A DNA stretch of 64,000 bases from Pyropia yezoensis (taxonomy: Eukaryota > Rhodophyta > Bangiophyceae > Bangiales > Bangiaceae), in NCBI GenBank assembly GCA_009829735.1, contig CM020620.1, positions 434,001-498,000 of the forward strand, given 5' to 3'. Positions 39,033 through 50,157 of this stretch are shown piece by piece. The position numbers and the translations under genes are program-made. Under the pieces are notes generated by a model. That model worked only from the letters and a program-made list of their open reading frames with translations. It made no database searches and was not told the origin of the DNA. Within the stretch, counting starts at the first letter, position 1, and each line of letters starts with the position of its first letter.

Positions 39033-41450
39033 ATGGCTCCCCCCCCCACCGCGTTTGTGCCCGCCGCGGCCGGCACCTGGGCAGGCGTCGCCGCCCCCGC
39101 TTCGCATGCCGTCGGCCGGCGTCCCGCCGCCGTGGCCGGCGGCCGGCGGCTGGCCCGGCGGGCAGCACCCGCGCGGCGGTGCCCCCCGCCGGTGCGGATG
39201 AGCACATCGCGGGAGCAGCGAGCGGCGGCCGCCGCCAGCGACTCGGCTGCAGACGCTGTCGACGACGTTGCGGAAGGGGTGGAGGGGGCGGCCGCCAAGG
39301 TGGATGACGCCGCCAGCAAGACGGCGGCCAAGGCGGAGGATGCTGCCGGCGAGGCGGCGTCCAAGGTGGAGAATGCCGCTGATAAGACAGCATCCAAGGT
39401 GGAGGATGCCGCTGACGGCGCATCGTCCGAGGCGGAGGACGTTGCCGACAAGGCATCTTCAAAGGTGGAGGACGCAGCTGATAAGACAGCCTCCAAGGCA
39501 GAGGACGTTGCCGACGATGCATCGTCCAAGGTGGAAGACGCAGCTGATAAGACAGCCTCCAAGGCAGAGGACCTTGCTGACGATGCATCGTCCAAGGTGG
39601 AGGATGCAGCTGATAAGACAGCCTCCAAGGCAGAGGACCTTGCTGACGACGCATCGTCCAAGGTGGAGGACGCAGCTGATAAGACAGCGTCCAAGGCGAA
39701 GGACGTTGCCGACGATGCATCGTCCAAGGTGGAGGACGCAGCTGATAAGACAGCGTCCAAGGCGGAGGACGTTGCCGACGATGCATCGTCCAAGGTGGAA
39801 GACGCAGCTGATAAGACAGCGTCCAAGGCGGAGGACGCTGCCAACGTGGTAGAATCCAAGGCGAATGACGCCGCTGATGCGGTCGCCGATGCTGCCCCAG
39901 ACGGGGAACGCGCCGCCGATGCGGCGGCGGAAGTCAAGGCAGACCTGGTCGACGTGGCCAAAAAGGCTCCCCAGGTGGCATCAGAGGCCGCCAAGGCCGC
40001 CCCCGCCGCCGCATCAGATGCTGCCGACGCCGTGTCGGACGCGGCGGCGCGGGCGCCAGACGTTGCCGCCGACGCGGCGAACCGCGTGTCGGGCGCCGCC
40101 GACAGCGTGGCGGCGGCCTTTGACGACGCCGTTGCAGACGGCAAGGCCGCCGGCGAGTCACTGGTAGACGCTTCTGCCGACAGGGCCGCTGCAGTCCGCG
40201 ACCGCGTGGAGGGCGCCACCGACAGCCTCCGGGAAGGGGTGTCCGCGGCCGTCGACGCAACGCCCGCAGATGTCAAGGCCGCGGCGGGCTCGTCGCTGGA
40301 CGCGGTCAAGGCGACAGCGCGGGAAGTAGAGGAGCGCGCGGCGACGGCGCCGGCAGAGGACAAGCCCTTGACGACAGCCGTCGACTCCATTGATGGCGCC
40401 GCCGTCCACGACGCGGTCGCCGATGCGACGGACCGCGTCCGGTCGGCAGTCCAGTCGGTGGATGGGGATGCGGTGGTCGGCGACATCCGCTCTGCTGCGG
40501 GTCGTGCCAAGGAGGCAGTGTCGTCGACCGAGGGCGCCCGCGCGGCGCTGGGCGACGCCCGCGACGCGGTGGCGTCCATTGACCGTGAGGCGGTGGCGGA
40601 CACGGTGGCCGCCGCCGCCGCCGACACCCGCGACGCGCTCGCGTCGGTTGACGGGCAGGCGGTGAGGGAGACGGCCTCGGACCTTGCGGGGCGGACCAAG
40701 GCGGCGCTGACCACCAAGGACGGTGCCGTTGCGGCTGCTGCTGATCTCAAGGACGCTGCGGGCTCGCTGGCTGGTGCCGCCGCCGACGCGTTGGCGGCGG
40801 TGGACACGGACGCGGTCAAGGCGGATGTGAAGGTCGGGGCGGATAAGCTCCACAATGCGGTTGACAACTTCGATGGGGACGAGGCGGCGCGCAAGGCTCG
40901 TTCGGCTGCGGATTCCGTCCAGTCGACCATTCAGTCGGTGGATGGGGAGGGGATCAAGCACAAGCTGGAGGACGCGGCGGACCAGGTCCGGTCGCTCGCC
41001 ACCCCCGAGGGCGCCCGCGACGCGGCCTCGTCGGTGGCAGCGTCTGCCAAGGAGGCGGTGTCTCAAATCGACGGCGACGCGGTGCGGGCAAACCTCGCGT
41101 CGGGCGCGTCGGCCGTTGCGAACGCCGCCCAGTCGGCGGCGCGGTCCATTGACGGGGAGGCGGTCAAAGCCAAGGCCGTGTCCGCGGCGGACACGGTCCG
41201 GTCGGCCGCCGCGTCGGTCGACGCTGCCGACGTCAAGGCGGGGGCGACCAAGGCAGGCAACGTGGCGGCGTCGGTGGGTAAGGCGGTCGTGTCGGGGGCG
41301 GCCGCGGCCGCCACCGCCGTGTCGGCTGCGGGGGGGGCGATCCGGGACGCGGCGGAAGCGTCGGGGCTGGACTTTACCCAAAACTACGGCGACGGCAAGT
41401 TTGGCGCCGGCGCCGAGCCCGCCGACGACGAGACGAAGAAGGGGAAGTGA
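39033..41450 (+). CDS. LEA-like amphipathic repeat protein, probably plastid-targeted
   Basis: The product is 805 residues from ATG 39033 (CGCCATGGC). The first ~55 residues are Pro/Ala/Arg-rich and acid-free, like a plastid transit peptide. Residues about 110-275 are a tandem 22-residue repeat (consensus KVEDAADKTASKAEDVADDA) encoded by a 66-bp DNA repeat. The 11-residue sub-period matches group 3 LEA proteins, which fold into amphipathic helices on drying. The second half is a looser 35-40-residue repeat marked by S(V/I)DGxAV. There are almost no Cys, Trp or aromatic residues. It ends in an acidic/Lys-rich tail. A desiccation or membrane-protecting role is inferred from the repeat type. The minus strand is also open over 813 codons, a side effect of the repeat. 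Confidence 0.75.
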   Translation: MAPPPTAFVPAAAGTWAGVAAPASHAVGRRPAAVAGGRRLARRAAPARRCPPPVRMSTSREQRAAAAASDSAADAVDDVAEGVEGAAAKVDDAASKTAAKAEDAAGEAASKVENAADKTASKVEDAADGASSEAEDVADKASSKVEDAADKTASKAEDVADDASSKVEDAADKTASKAEDLADDASSKVEDAADKTASKAEDLADDASSKVEDAADKTASKAKDVADDASSKVEDAADKTASKAEDVADDASSKVEDAADKTASKAEDAANVVESKANDAADAVADAAPDGERAADAAAEVKADLVDVAKKAPQVASEAAKAAPAAASDAADAVSDAAARAPDVAADAANRVSGAADSVAAAFDDAVADGKAAGESLVDASADRAAAVRDRVEGATDSLREGVSAAVDATPADVKAAAGSSLDAVKATAREVEERAATAPAEDKPLTTAVDSIDGAAVHDAVADATDRVRSAVQSVDGDAVVGDIRSAAGRAKEAVSSTEGARAALGDARDAVASIDREAVADTVAAAAADTRDALASVDGQAVRETASDLAGRTKAALTTKDGAVAAAADLKDAAGSLAGAAADALAAVDTDAVKADVKVGADKLHNAVDNFDGDEAARKARSAADSVQSTIQSVDGEGIKHKLEDAADQVRSLATPEGARDAASSVAASAKEAVSQIDGDAVRANLASGASAVANAAQSAARSIDGEAVKAKAVSAADTVRSAAASVDAADVKAGATKAGNVAASVGKAVVSGAAAAATAVSAAGGAIRDAAEASGLDFTQNYGDGKFGAGAEPADDETKKGK
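39363..39858 (+). repeat. 66-bp tandem repeat array inside the LEA-like gene
   Basis: Units start at about 39528, 39594, 39660, 39726 and 39792 with exact 66-bp spacing, with diverged units to the left. Units differ by a few mostly silent changes, so the array has expanded recently or is being homogenised. Confidence 0.85.
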
Positions 41451-43545
41451 AGGGGGCAGAGGCGGGGAACACGGGGGGGGATGTGCATGGAAGAGTGAGT
41501 GGGACAAGGTAGCGCGGGTGGGCCCCTGAACGGGGCGTGTAAGTACGTATCATCTCTCTGTGCGTTCTGGTATCGTTGCCGGCGGGGGTACTGTGCACTA
41601 CTATTTACGGGTCCCTGCTGGCATTGGGGATACCTTCTTTATTGCTTTTGCGTCTGGACTATGTATACAGGTGGGATGCCCTCAGCGCGGGTCTCGCGGC
41701 CCTGTCTATTGTCATTGCTGCCTCCAGTCGTGCTTCGTAGCTCCCGCAGGCTTTTTCTTGCCACCACCACTCTGTCAAACTCTTCGGCGACAGCTGTGTC
41801 TGAAAAAAGCGCTCAATCGTCACCTTTCACTTTTTGCCGCTCAGGCCCGCATCAGGGCTCCTGAGCGCGGTGGCTCGCCCAGATTTGCGTTTTGAGACGA
41901 TCTTTGATGCGCATCACTTCTCGCTCGAAATCGCTCGAGCGAGCGAGACGCCGTAGTCACGAGTTTGATCTGAACGCCATAATTTCATTGGCTCCTCGTT
42001 CCACGACAGGTGCTGTGCCGACTCGGCGAGACAGTCGCCCAAAGGACTCCAAGCGGTGGTGCACTGGAGTCTCAGAGAGGGACGTGAGGCGTGGCCAGGA
42101 GTCCCACCGCGCAGAGCCCACACAGGCTGTGCAGGCGCCGACTGACAGTCGGCCGTGTTCCCTCTGCCGCCGCCGCAACTTGCACCGCCACCGCCACCTC
42201 CACTCTACCTCCACCGCCTCCACCTCCTTTGTCGCCTCTGTGACTTCCTCCTGGTGTCGCCACTACCATGACGGGCAGTAGTTCTGTGTACCTGGCCACC
42301 GCTGCCGGAAGCGCTCTGGCGCAGCCTTTGATAACCCACGTTGCAAGTGCGTTCCAGACCGACGGGCGTACGACTGGCGGCGGCGGTGGCGGGAAGCAGG
42401 AGATGGCGGCTACCCGCCCGTTCGGTGGCGCTGGGAGTGAGGAGCGCGGGCTGAAGGGGGGTCCAAGCGGGGCGGAAGAGCAGTGGAAGGGGGGGAGCGC
42501 GGGAATAGTGGGGGAAGAGGTGGCGGGGGGGGTGTGGCGGTGGAGGGTGTGCGCCACTGGAGGCCCATTTTTGAGGCAGTTGCGCGTGAGGTGCGCACGG
42601 AGGCACAGGAGGGAGGGGGGCGCGCGGGCAGCACCGCCTCGAGCGTGCAAGCATCGCTGACCGCCTTATCCTTTACTAACAGTGGTGCCTGTGCGCTCGT
42701 TGTGTTTTCCACATCCCTCATTCCTGTTCTTGCTGTGGCTTTTTCTTCATTCTTGTTCCTTCACTGCGCTGGTGGTTCTCATTGCGTGCTGGACAGGTTG
42801 CACTTGGGTACGAAGTTGTCGCGCTACTGGCGGTGCTGGAGCGCGGCGCCGCACTGCCGGTGGGGGTGGGGAGCCGCGCGGCCGGCGGAGGCGTCGGAGG
42901 CGTCGCTGCGGTGCCGATGGTCGTGGCGAGTGGCGCTACGCTGCTCGGATGTGGGGATGTTGGGAGGCGCCGCGCCGCCGGCCGTCGTGGTGGATAGTGC
43001 CGCTGTGCTGGCAGTCGTGCTACGCGGCGCCGGCAAGCGTGAGGGGGTGGCGCTGCGCTGCCGGCGTTGGCGGGGACGGCAGCGGTGGGAGAGGTAGACG
43101 GGGCGGCCACACCGTGGTCACTGGGTGAGGTTGTGTCATTAAAACTGCTTTTTCATTGGTGCAACAACCGTCGATCAAGCCGGCATCCCGTGATGCCGTA
43201 TCCCAGGCCGCATCAGGTGAACCCGCATCAAGACCGTTAATTAGCAGCTCACTTTCGTGATCCTGATGCGCATATGGCTGCGCTCGGATTCCGGGCCCTG
43301 AGCGGGAAGAAGTCAAACCTGACGATGTCGGAACACGTGTCGGATCAAAGCCCACGGGTCTACCTGGCCCCGCCGTCGACGTCGACTGCCCGCCCCTTTC
43401 TTCCTCCCCCACGCCCTCATCTCTCCTCGTTCCGCCCGCACGCTCACGACCCTCTGCCCTCGTCCGCCCTCTGGTTAGTTACCACCGTCGTTATTGTTTC
43501 TCTATCGTTTTCTTCCCGTCTCCTCGACTCCCCTTTGGTGCCGTC
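41451..43545. other. Spacer without a recognised gene
   Basis: Mixed composition. A CTCGCTCG...CGAGCGAG hairpin lies near 41922-41950. Several short ORFs (up to 200 codons) show no conserved motif and overlap each other on both strands. The last ~150 bases before 43546 are pyrimidine-rich, like a leader region. Confidence 0.45.
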
Positions 43546-44986
43546 ATGGGCAAGAAGAAGGGTAAGACAGGGGCGGCGCGCAAGCCCGGCCTCCCCCCCC
43601 CCCGGCCGCCGCGGCTGGCCCTGCCCACGGCGGCAGCAACGGCGGGCCTGCTTCCCCCCCCCCCACTGCGGTCGACGTGAAAGCGCTCGTTGCCGCCGCG
43701 TCAGCGGCTTCGGCCCGCCTCGACTACCCCGCCGCGGTCACCGCCCTGACCGCCGCCGTCGGCGCCGCCCCCGCCGACGCGGCCCTCCACGAGGCGCTGG
43801 CGGTGGCGGTGCTCGAGGGCGGGGAGGACCCCGAAGCCGCGGCCGCCTCCCTACGGCGGTCCATTGAGCTGGCGCCAACCGTCGGCGGCACCAAGTACCT
43901 GTACCTGGCGCAGCTGGCCGAGGCGGACCCCCCCGAGGCCCTCCGCCTGGTCCGCGCGGGCATCCGGAATATGCGGGCGGGGCTGGGCCTCGAACCCGCC
44001 AGCGGGCCTCTGGCGGGTGCGGGGGAGGTTGGCGGAGGGCGGGGGGGGGGAGGGCGGCGGCAGCCCGGCCCCCGGCGCCGTCGGCGGGGCTGGGACAAGG
44101 ACGACGGCAATGACGACGACGGCGGCGGCGGCGGCGGCGGCGGCGGGGGGGGGGGCGGCTGACGACGACGACCCCGCCGCCAGTGCCGACGCCCTCCGGC
44201 AGCTTTGCTCTGCCTACTGCGCGGCGGCCGAGGTGCTCCTGGCGCTCGCCGAGGCGGAAGGGGAGCCCGGCGGCGGCGGCGCCGCGGCGGCCGCCGCGCA
44301 CGACGCGGCGGCTGAGGCGGCGCTCGCCGAGGCGGTGACGCTGGGCGGCGCCGACGGCGGCGTGCGGGTGGAAGCCGGGGTGGGGATGGCCAACCTGCGG
44401 CTATCCCAGGGGCGGCGTGCCGAGGCCAAGGCGGAGATGCGGTCGGTGTGTCGGGCGCTGGTGGCGGGCGTCGCCGCCGCCCGAGCGGCGACCGAGGCGG
44501 CGTCGGTGGCGGCGCTGTCCCAGGGGGGTGCCCCCGCGGGGCGGGGGGAGATGGGGACAGAGGAGGCAGCGGCGGCGGCTGTGGAGCCCCCCGCCCTGGA
44601 GCTCCGCATCGCGGCTGGCAAGCAGGCGGTGGAGGTGGGCCTCCACCGGCTGGCACTGGCTGTCCTGGGCGGGGTGGTGGAGGAGGAGGACCGCAATGTG
44701 GAGGTGTGGTACCTCCTCGCGTGGTCCCACGCGCGGCTGGGCGAGGCGGCCGCCGCGGCGGCCGCGTTGGGCCGCCTGCGGGAGGTGGTGTCGAAGGGGG
44801 ACGTGGAGGGTGTGCTGGACGACGACCTCGTGGACCGCCTGGAGGCGTCCCTCGCGCGGGGGAGGTAGGGGGGGGGGGGGGGGGGCGGACGACGACTCGG
44901 AGGCGGAAGCGGACGATGACGATGAGGAGGCGCGGATGGACACGGGGAGCGACAGCGGGGATGCGCAGGGGGGCGCGCTGGAATAG
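43546..44986 (+). CDS. ACL4-like TPR chaperone of ribosomal protein uL4 (frame-disrupted)
   Basis: Start at ATG 43546 reading MGKKKGKTG, a basic head typical of this family. After the 11-C run near 43591-43602 the text continues in another frame with TPR-like helices: YPAAVTALTAAVGAAP, LRRSIELAPTVGGTKYLYLA. A G-run near 44147-44157 is followed in a third frame by LRQLCSAYCAAAEVLLALAE, GMANLRLSQGRRAEAKAEM and EDRNVEVWYLLAWSHARLG, in the same order as in Acl4-type proteins, which guard newly made ribosomal protein L4 (uL4). That frame stops at 44868. Beyond the G-run at about 44869-44886 another frame gives an acidic tail ending at 44986, which would suit a chaperone for a basic client. Identification is from motif order, moderate certainty. 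Confidence 0.6.
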
Positions 44987-45532
44987 GCGGGCGGCGGTGG
45001 GGCGGTAGCTTGGGGGGGGGAAGGGGTGCCCTACAGAAAAAAAATTACCACGATATCGGGGTCGAGCAACCCCGTTATCGGGGTAGTCCGTCTATGGGGC
45101 GCGCGGCTCTGTCAGAGAGAACAAGCAGCCCCAAGAGCACGGCACACTGCCGCAATAGCACGACACGCTCTGCCTCAAAAACGCGACACGCCGGTCTGCC
45201 GAATGTCGGTATATCTGTCCAATCTGTTCGCTCACAGCGCTCCACGTGGATGACATGGTTGGTCACCAATCGAGCACGTGGAGCGCGAGAACTGACACCA
45301 ATCTCGTCTGACAGTCATAGAGAAGCAATTGAGCTCAGAAGTGCGTGGTACACCAGTCCAACAGGACAGAAGAGTACCTCTCCAATAGTTGACAGAGCTC
45401 TCACTATATTCCATAACTAAGTACCAGTTCGCCAGCAAGATGTTTGGCAAGGAACATTGCTCTTAGTTTCTTCTAAAGCATAAAGTATTCCGGTTCAGCA
45501 GGTATTATTCATTTTCCCTAACAATGTAACAA

Positions 45533-46150
45533 CTACTGAATGCGATTAAAAAACTCAGTTTGGTCTGATGCACCTGGGGGGACCGTGCCCGCCCTCGGGA
45601 TGAGCGGTCCGGCAGCCGCCCTTCGACGTACTTGCCGCTTCTCCTTCAGCATAGTGGCCGACTGTAGGTTGTTGGCAGCCTTAGACAGCAAGGAGCAGGC
45701 CCCCCACGACGTCTTGCACAAGGCCAGGCGAGGCTCATGGCACTCGAGCGCCAGCACCGCACGTTCCAGGATGACGCGCGCCTGTTGACAGAATGAGGCA
45801 CGTGGGTTGAAATCCTGCACGATTGCCTCAGCCTTGGCCACTAGCGCCGGCCGATCCGCCTCGCACAAGCCGACGTCCGGATCCAAAAACACGTTCATGC
45901 GGTTGATGGCCGTGGCCGCGGGAGCGTCCACGGTGCGTCGGGCGGCGTAAGGGTCGTTTGTTAAAACGATCCCGCCACGGCGCTCGTGCGGGCCCTTGAC
46001 GGGCGACACTTGTTTGGCTCCTCCCGCGACGCTCTGCCCGAAGAGCGTGGCAGCCCAGCGGGCGACGAGCGCCGGGGAGGTCCACGCGGCCGGGCGTCGC
46101 CCGCCCTCCCGGGCTCTGACGAAGCCCCGGACTCCCTGAACCCCAGCCGC
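45533..46150 (-). CDS. Hypothetical ORF in transposon-rich block
   Basis: The minus-strand frame is open from about 46150 to the stop at 45533. No ATG lies near its upstream end (a GTG is at 46009), so it is probably a fragment or an internal exon. The translated text looks protein-like and non-repetitive (TAINRMNVFLDPDVGLCEAD, CQQARVILERAVLALECHEP). I do not recognise a family. Its position beside the MITE and transposase pieces suggests it may come from an element. Confidence 0.3.
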   Translation of the reverse strand, partial: AAGVQGVRGFVRAREGGRRPAAWTSPALVARWAATLFGQSVAGGAKQVSPVKGPHERRGGIVLTNDPYAARRTVDAPAATAINRMNVFLDPDVGLCEADRPALVAKAEAIVQDFNPRASFCQQARVILERAVLALECHEPRLALCKTSWGACSLLSKAANNLQSATMLKEKRQVRRRAAAGPLIPRAGTVPPGASDQTEFFNRIQ

Positions 46151-46344
46151 AGAGACGCCCCTGCCCCGAGCGAGGCCTCTTCCACTACGGCCTGGGCGGC
46201 GGCCGCGGCGGCGGCTGCCGCGGCGGATTCGAGCGCGCCTGTTGGGGCACGGACGTTCAGACGTCCAAAAAGAAATGAAGCACCACAGAAGCGATCAATC
46301 AGGGCAACGTAGAAAAAAAAGTTAGTGCGCACTCTCTTCGCCAA

Positions 46345-48682
46345 GTAAGCACTGAGACATTAAAAGACAAAATGACATACGAGCGATAATTGAGGGGACA
46401 CGAAACATACTCTCGGAGCTAGCGTCCCGTGTGGCTGGGCGTCGCCTTCGAGGTGGCTGCGGGAGCCCGAGGAGACCCGAACCACGACCAGCCATGCCAG
46501 AAGGACGCGGCTCAACCACTGGTAGCGCTGGTGCGAGACGTATGGGTGGTGGGCGCGGCTGAACGGCAGCCGTGGCGCCTGATCCCGATGGTCCACCTGC
46601 TTCAGTGCGTTGATCAAAGATTAAAGCACAAACACCATCGACCATCCAAGAAGCCACCAGAATGACGCCAGCAATAATGCGAGTGCACACAATGATGCAT
46701 GGATGAGGATGACCCAGTCCGAAGGATAAAGCAAAAAACCAGGATCATGCAAAAAAGAGACCATGTCAATCATATGGTCAGCACGCACATTGGGCGGGTG
46801 GTTGACGGCCAGCGGGATCGACTGCCGCCGTCCTCGGACTGCGGCGAGGTCGCGCCATACGGTAAATGGACCGGGGTCACCGTGGCTGGGAAGTGGAAGG
46901 TTGTTGACAGGAAGGATGGATCGGCGAGAGAGTTGGCGGCGGCGACAACCGCCGTGGTCACACCCAGATCTCCGTCCGACCGAGGGTGTGTGGCGCGCGC
47001 AAGAAGCAACCCAGAGCGCGAAGCTGGGTGCCGCAGCTGACGAGGTGTGTCGCAATGGGTGGTGGGCGCAAAGACACGGCGGGATGAAAACGCACTGCGT
47101 AAAAGTGGACCCCAAGCGGACGTATTTTTCAGCCGTGCAATAGCCCCCTTCTGGAGAATGCCGAGTTGGTCACAAATACACAGAACAAAAAACCGCTTCT
47201 GTTTTAAGTCACATCGACACTCAATTGCCGAGGCTCCAGTCTGCTACTAGGATGGTTAGGGGTTCGATCTGGAGGAGCTGTGCAAAGGTCTTTTGGTCTG
47301 GAAGTGATTCCATCAAAAGTCGCCTCGTTCCAAATGTTGCGGATGCTCGCATTCAGAGTTTCGTGAATTCGTGAAATAATTCGTCCTTAGCGTCCCCCAC
47401 GGTCGTGTGGTGGTTACATCTGTGGAACAAGGATTTGCATGGGGCGTATAGCGGATCCTGGAACAGACGGTCGTGGGATATCTGAAACTCGTATCGCGCG
47501 TGTAATTCTTCATACTTTCTGCAGCATCTTGCAGAGGAACTAGGAAGCACACAAGAACTCAACGTTCTTCCCCTTTGCTGTTGTTGTGGTGTCACTTGGC
47601 TGGCCTGCTTCCTGGCCAGCATCCTACTAATCGCCGGCCATGCTGGAGTCGCTCGTATGGTTCTTTCCGCGCCACGCGTACAGCAGCGGCAGAGCCGGTA
47701 CCCGCTTGTGGGACACATCCCTTTGACATGCCCTACCAGAGAACGGCTAATTGCGCTCATCAAACAGCCGAGCATTGTGTGAGCTCGACCAGGCCGACCT
47801 TCCGTCTACCCCACACTTCGTCACAGCCCACCCCTGCGATCAAAGTACCGGAGAATGCCCCGACGACCATCCTGACGACCCCTCCGCCAGAACGCACAAT
47901 CGACCTGTAACATCTGTGGACGAGGACGCCCTTCGAACAGCCCCGTATCCTGCGAGACCGCCCCGAACAGCACCCCTTGCCGCCCACCAGCCAACCCCGT
48001 AGATGAAAACCGAGTCAAGCCGCGGATCGCCTGCTTTTGCTCCCACACAGAACCCTCCTCGCATCACCGGGCTGGACAGCACGACCGCCTCCTAACCCCT
48101 GAGTACGCACCCGCCCGCTCCGCCCGCCGAGCAGCCGAGGACCAGTCTGTGCGATGCGAAGTATTGTGCCTTTGCATGCGCCCCCTCAAAAGCGCCCACC
48201 TTGCGCAGCAGGCAGCCTGTGCGTCGGGTCCGCTTGATCAATACCGCCGCACCCTCGCCCCATTTTTCCAAACAGCTGAGGACCTGAGCCCCGCAGCAGA
48301 GTGGCCACTCGCCAATCGGTCGAACGATCGCCTTGCCCAACGCCCAACAGCTTTCCAGCCCAGCTTCTACGCGGCGGCATGACAGCGATTCTCCGCGGCG
48401 TGTGGGGGGTGACCCCTCTGCGACCATTATGGTCATCATGGACGTTGGGCACGTGCACGCGGGGAAGTGGTGCACTCGCTTGAGTTGAAGGAGAGTGTGG
48501 ATCCCAGCACGGGGTGAGGAGTTCCAAACGTAAGGCACAGGTAGGGTCTCTACGACCAAGAGCGGCGCATCGAGCGCGAGAGCTGAAGACAAGTCAATTC
48601 AGCGCGAAGCATGCTCTGGCCTATTTTGAAAAGAAGCAACACTTTTTAAACATTGAAAACAACAACTATCAAACATCAAAAT
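46345..48682. other. Lower-GC spacer, probable transposon debris
   Basis: Base composition is clearly less GC-rich than 4-45 kb. Short ORFs on both strands (longest about 166 codons, minus, 48592-48092) have no recognised motif. No tRNA was found, although GGGGTTCGATC at about 47255 resembles a T-loop without the rest of a cloverleaf. Confidence 0.4.
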
Positions 48683-49302
48683 CAGGGCTGTTCAAGAGTA
48701 TCAGATTTCGCCATGTGTATCGTATCGGAGGATCTCACGTCACGGAGTATATGAATCCGACAGTGGACCGTGGCTGAGCCAAGTGTATGAAGCGGGGAGG
48801 GAAACACCAGCGTATTGCCAAGGGAATATACCCTGGCTCCAGATTAGGCGTCCGTATGACTAAGCACGGACCATCCGAGTGTATTGATACCCCTGAGGAC
48901 GACTGACTTCATCAAAGAAGACGGAGTATCGTGAAAAAACCATCGTGGAACGCATCGAGCCAGCCGTTTCCGATGAGCAGGGCGCAATCTGATGCCCACA
49001 GCCAATCAAAAGCTTTGCAACATGAGAAACAACGGCGTTCTTTGTACTCCTCTGGGTCGTAACAGTACAATGTTGGGGTAACTGCGCTAGTTAATGTGGT
49101 CAGTGGGCACATCGGTATCTTATTGTGTACTTTCTAAATACCCTTGGGAAGCTGGGGAAGTGTATCACAGAAACTCTTGGATACCCACTTCTCACCAAAG
49201 AGTGTATATGCCGTCTGAAAGGAATTCCGCCATGTGTATCGTGTATACCCTTGATTTGATACATGCGTAGTACCCTTGGCCAGATACCCTTGAACAGCCC
49301 TG
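48683..49302. mobile_element. hAT-type MITE (620 bp) with 8-bp target duplication
   Basis: Terminal inverted repeats begin CAGGGCTGTTCAAG on both ends and match at 20 of the first 22 positions. The element is flanked on each side by the identical 8-mer ATCAAAAT (48675-48682 and 49303-49310). CAGGG termini plus an 8-bp duplication are the hallmarks of hAT transposons. At 620 bp, with no transposase ORF, it is non-autonomous. Inside, a direct repeat around CGCCATGTGTATCGT occurs near both ends, as subterminal transposase sites often do. Confidence 0.92.
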
Positions 49303-49345
49303 ATCAAAATCAATGCTAGTGCCAACCAACTAATAGATAAGCAGT

Positions 49346-49657
49346 TCATTCTTCACCCCACCCAGAAAATGGCACTCGCACGTGCAACAAAAAGTGACGG
49401 TTGCGGGATAAGATAGTCCCCACGACTGACTGGATGGCGCTTACTGGAACGTAGCGACGACGTCCCCCAAAGCCAGAAAAGCAGTTAAGCCCGAAACGCT
49501 GCTCGGGGATGCCGTCCTTACCGTCCCTGTCCGCGGCGGACACCGTCCTCTCGATGAAGGCGCAAGCGCGAGGCTTCCCTTCAATGAACACAATAGCATA
49601 ATGCTGCACAAGCCCGTACGTAGTCAGGCGGACTCTCTGCTCCGATCCGTCGTCAGA
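49346..49657 (-). pseudogene. CACTA/Plavaka-type transposase C-terminal fragment
   Basis: The minus-strand frame enters from the gap and reads YGLVQHYAIVFIEGKPRACA, then RRRYVPVSAIQSVVG, before the stop at 49346. The pattern (Tyr-Gly, a hydrophobic strand, then a (F/Y)VPV..I..VVG motif) resembles the end region of Tnp2-like (CACTA/Plavaka) transposases. The body of such a transposase, lacking this part, lies at 56.6-59.1 kb on the same strand, so the two may be halves of one element split by the chromovirus between them. Confidence 0.5.
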
Positions 49658-50157
49658 NNNNNNNNNNNNNNNNNNNNNNNNNNNNNNNNNNNNNNNNNNN
49701 NNNNNNNNNNNNNNNNNNNNNNNNNNNNNNNNNNNNNNNNNNNNNNNNNNNNNNNNNNNNNNNNNNNNNNNNNNNNNNNNNNNNNNNNNNNNNNNNNNNN
49801 NNNNNNNNNNNNNNNNNNNNNNNNNNNNNNNNNNNNNNNNNNNNNNNNNNNNNNNNNNNNNNNNNNNNNNNNNNNNNNNNNNNNNNNNNNNNNNNNNNNN
49901 NNNNNNNNNNNNNNNNNNNNNNNNNNNNNNNNNNNNNNNNNNNNNNNNNNNNNNNNNNNNNNNNNNNNNNNNNNNNNNNNNNNNNNNNNNNNNNNNNNNN
50001 NNNNNNNNNNNNNNNNNNNNNNNNNNNNNNNNNNNNNNNNNNNNNNNNNNNNNNNNNNNNNNNNNNNNNNNNNNNNNNNNNNNNNNNNNNNNNNNNNNNN
50101 NNNNNNNNNNNNNNNNNNNNNNNNNNNNNNNNNNNNNNNNNNNNNNNNNNNNNNNNN
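49658..50157. other. Assembly gap (500 N)
   Basis: Exactly 500 unknown bases, probably a fixed-size placeholder. The chromovirus 5' LTR, gag and start of pol are expected to lie in it, so its true size is likely several kilobases. Confidence 0.95.

Noticed and set aside
38489..40930. 813-codon open frame on the minus strand over the LEA-like gene
   Set aside because: Exact shadow of the 66-bp repeat and high-GC codon bias on the plus strand; its text is a Ser/Ala repeat and the plus frame has the leader, start context and sensible end.
41834..43310. Possible terminal repeats (CCGCTCAGG..CCCG) enclosing a 1.5-kb element
   Set aside because: Only about 13 matching bases, imperfect, with no target duplication seen.
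47225..47285. tRNA-like T-loop (GGGGTTCGATC)
   Set aside because: No acceptor or anticodon stem can be drawn around it.
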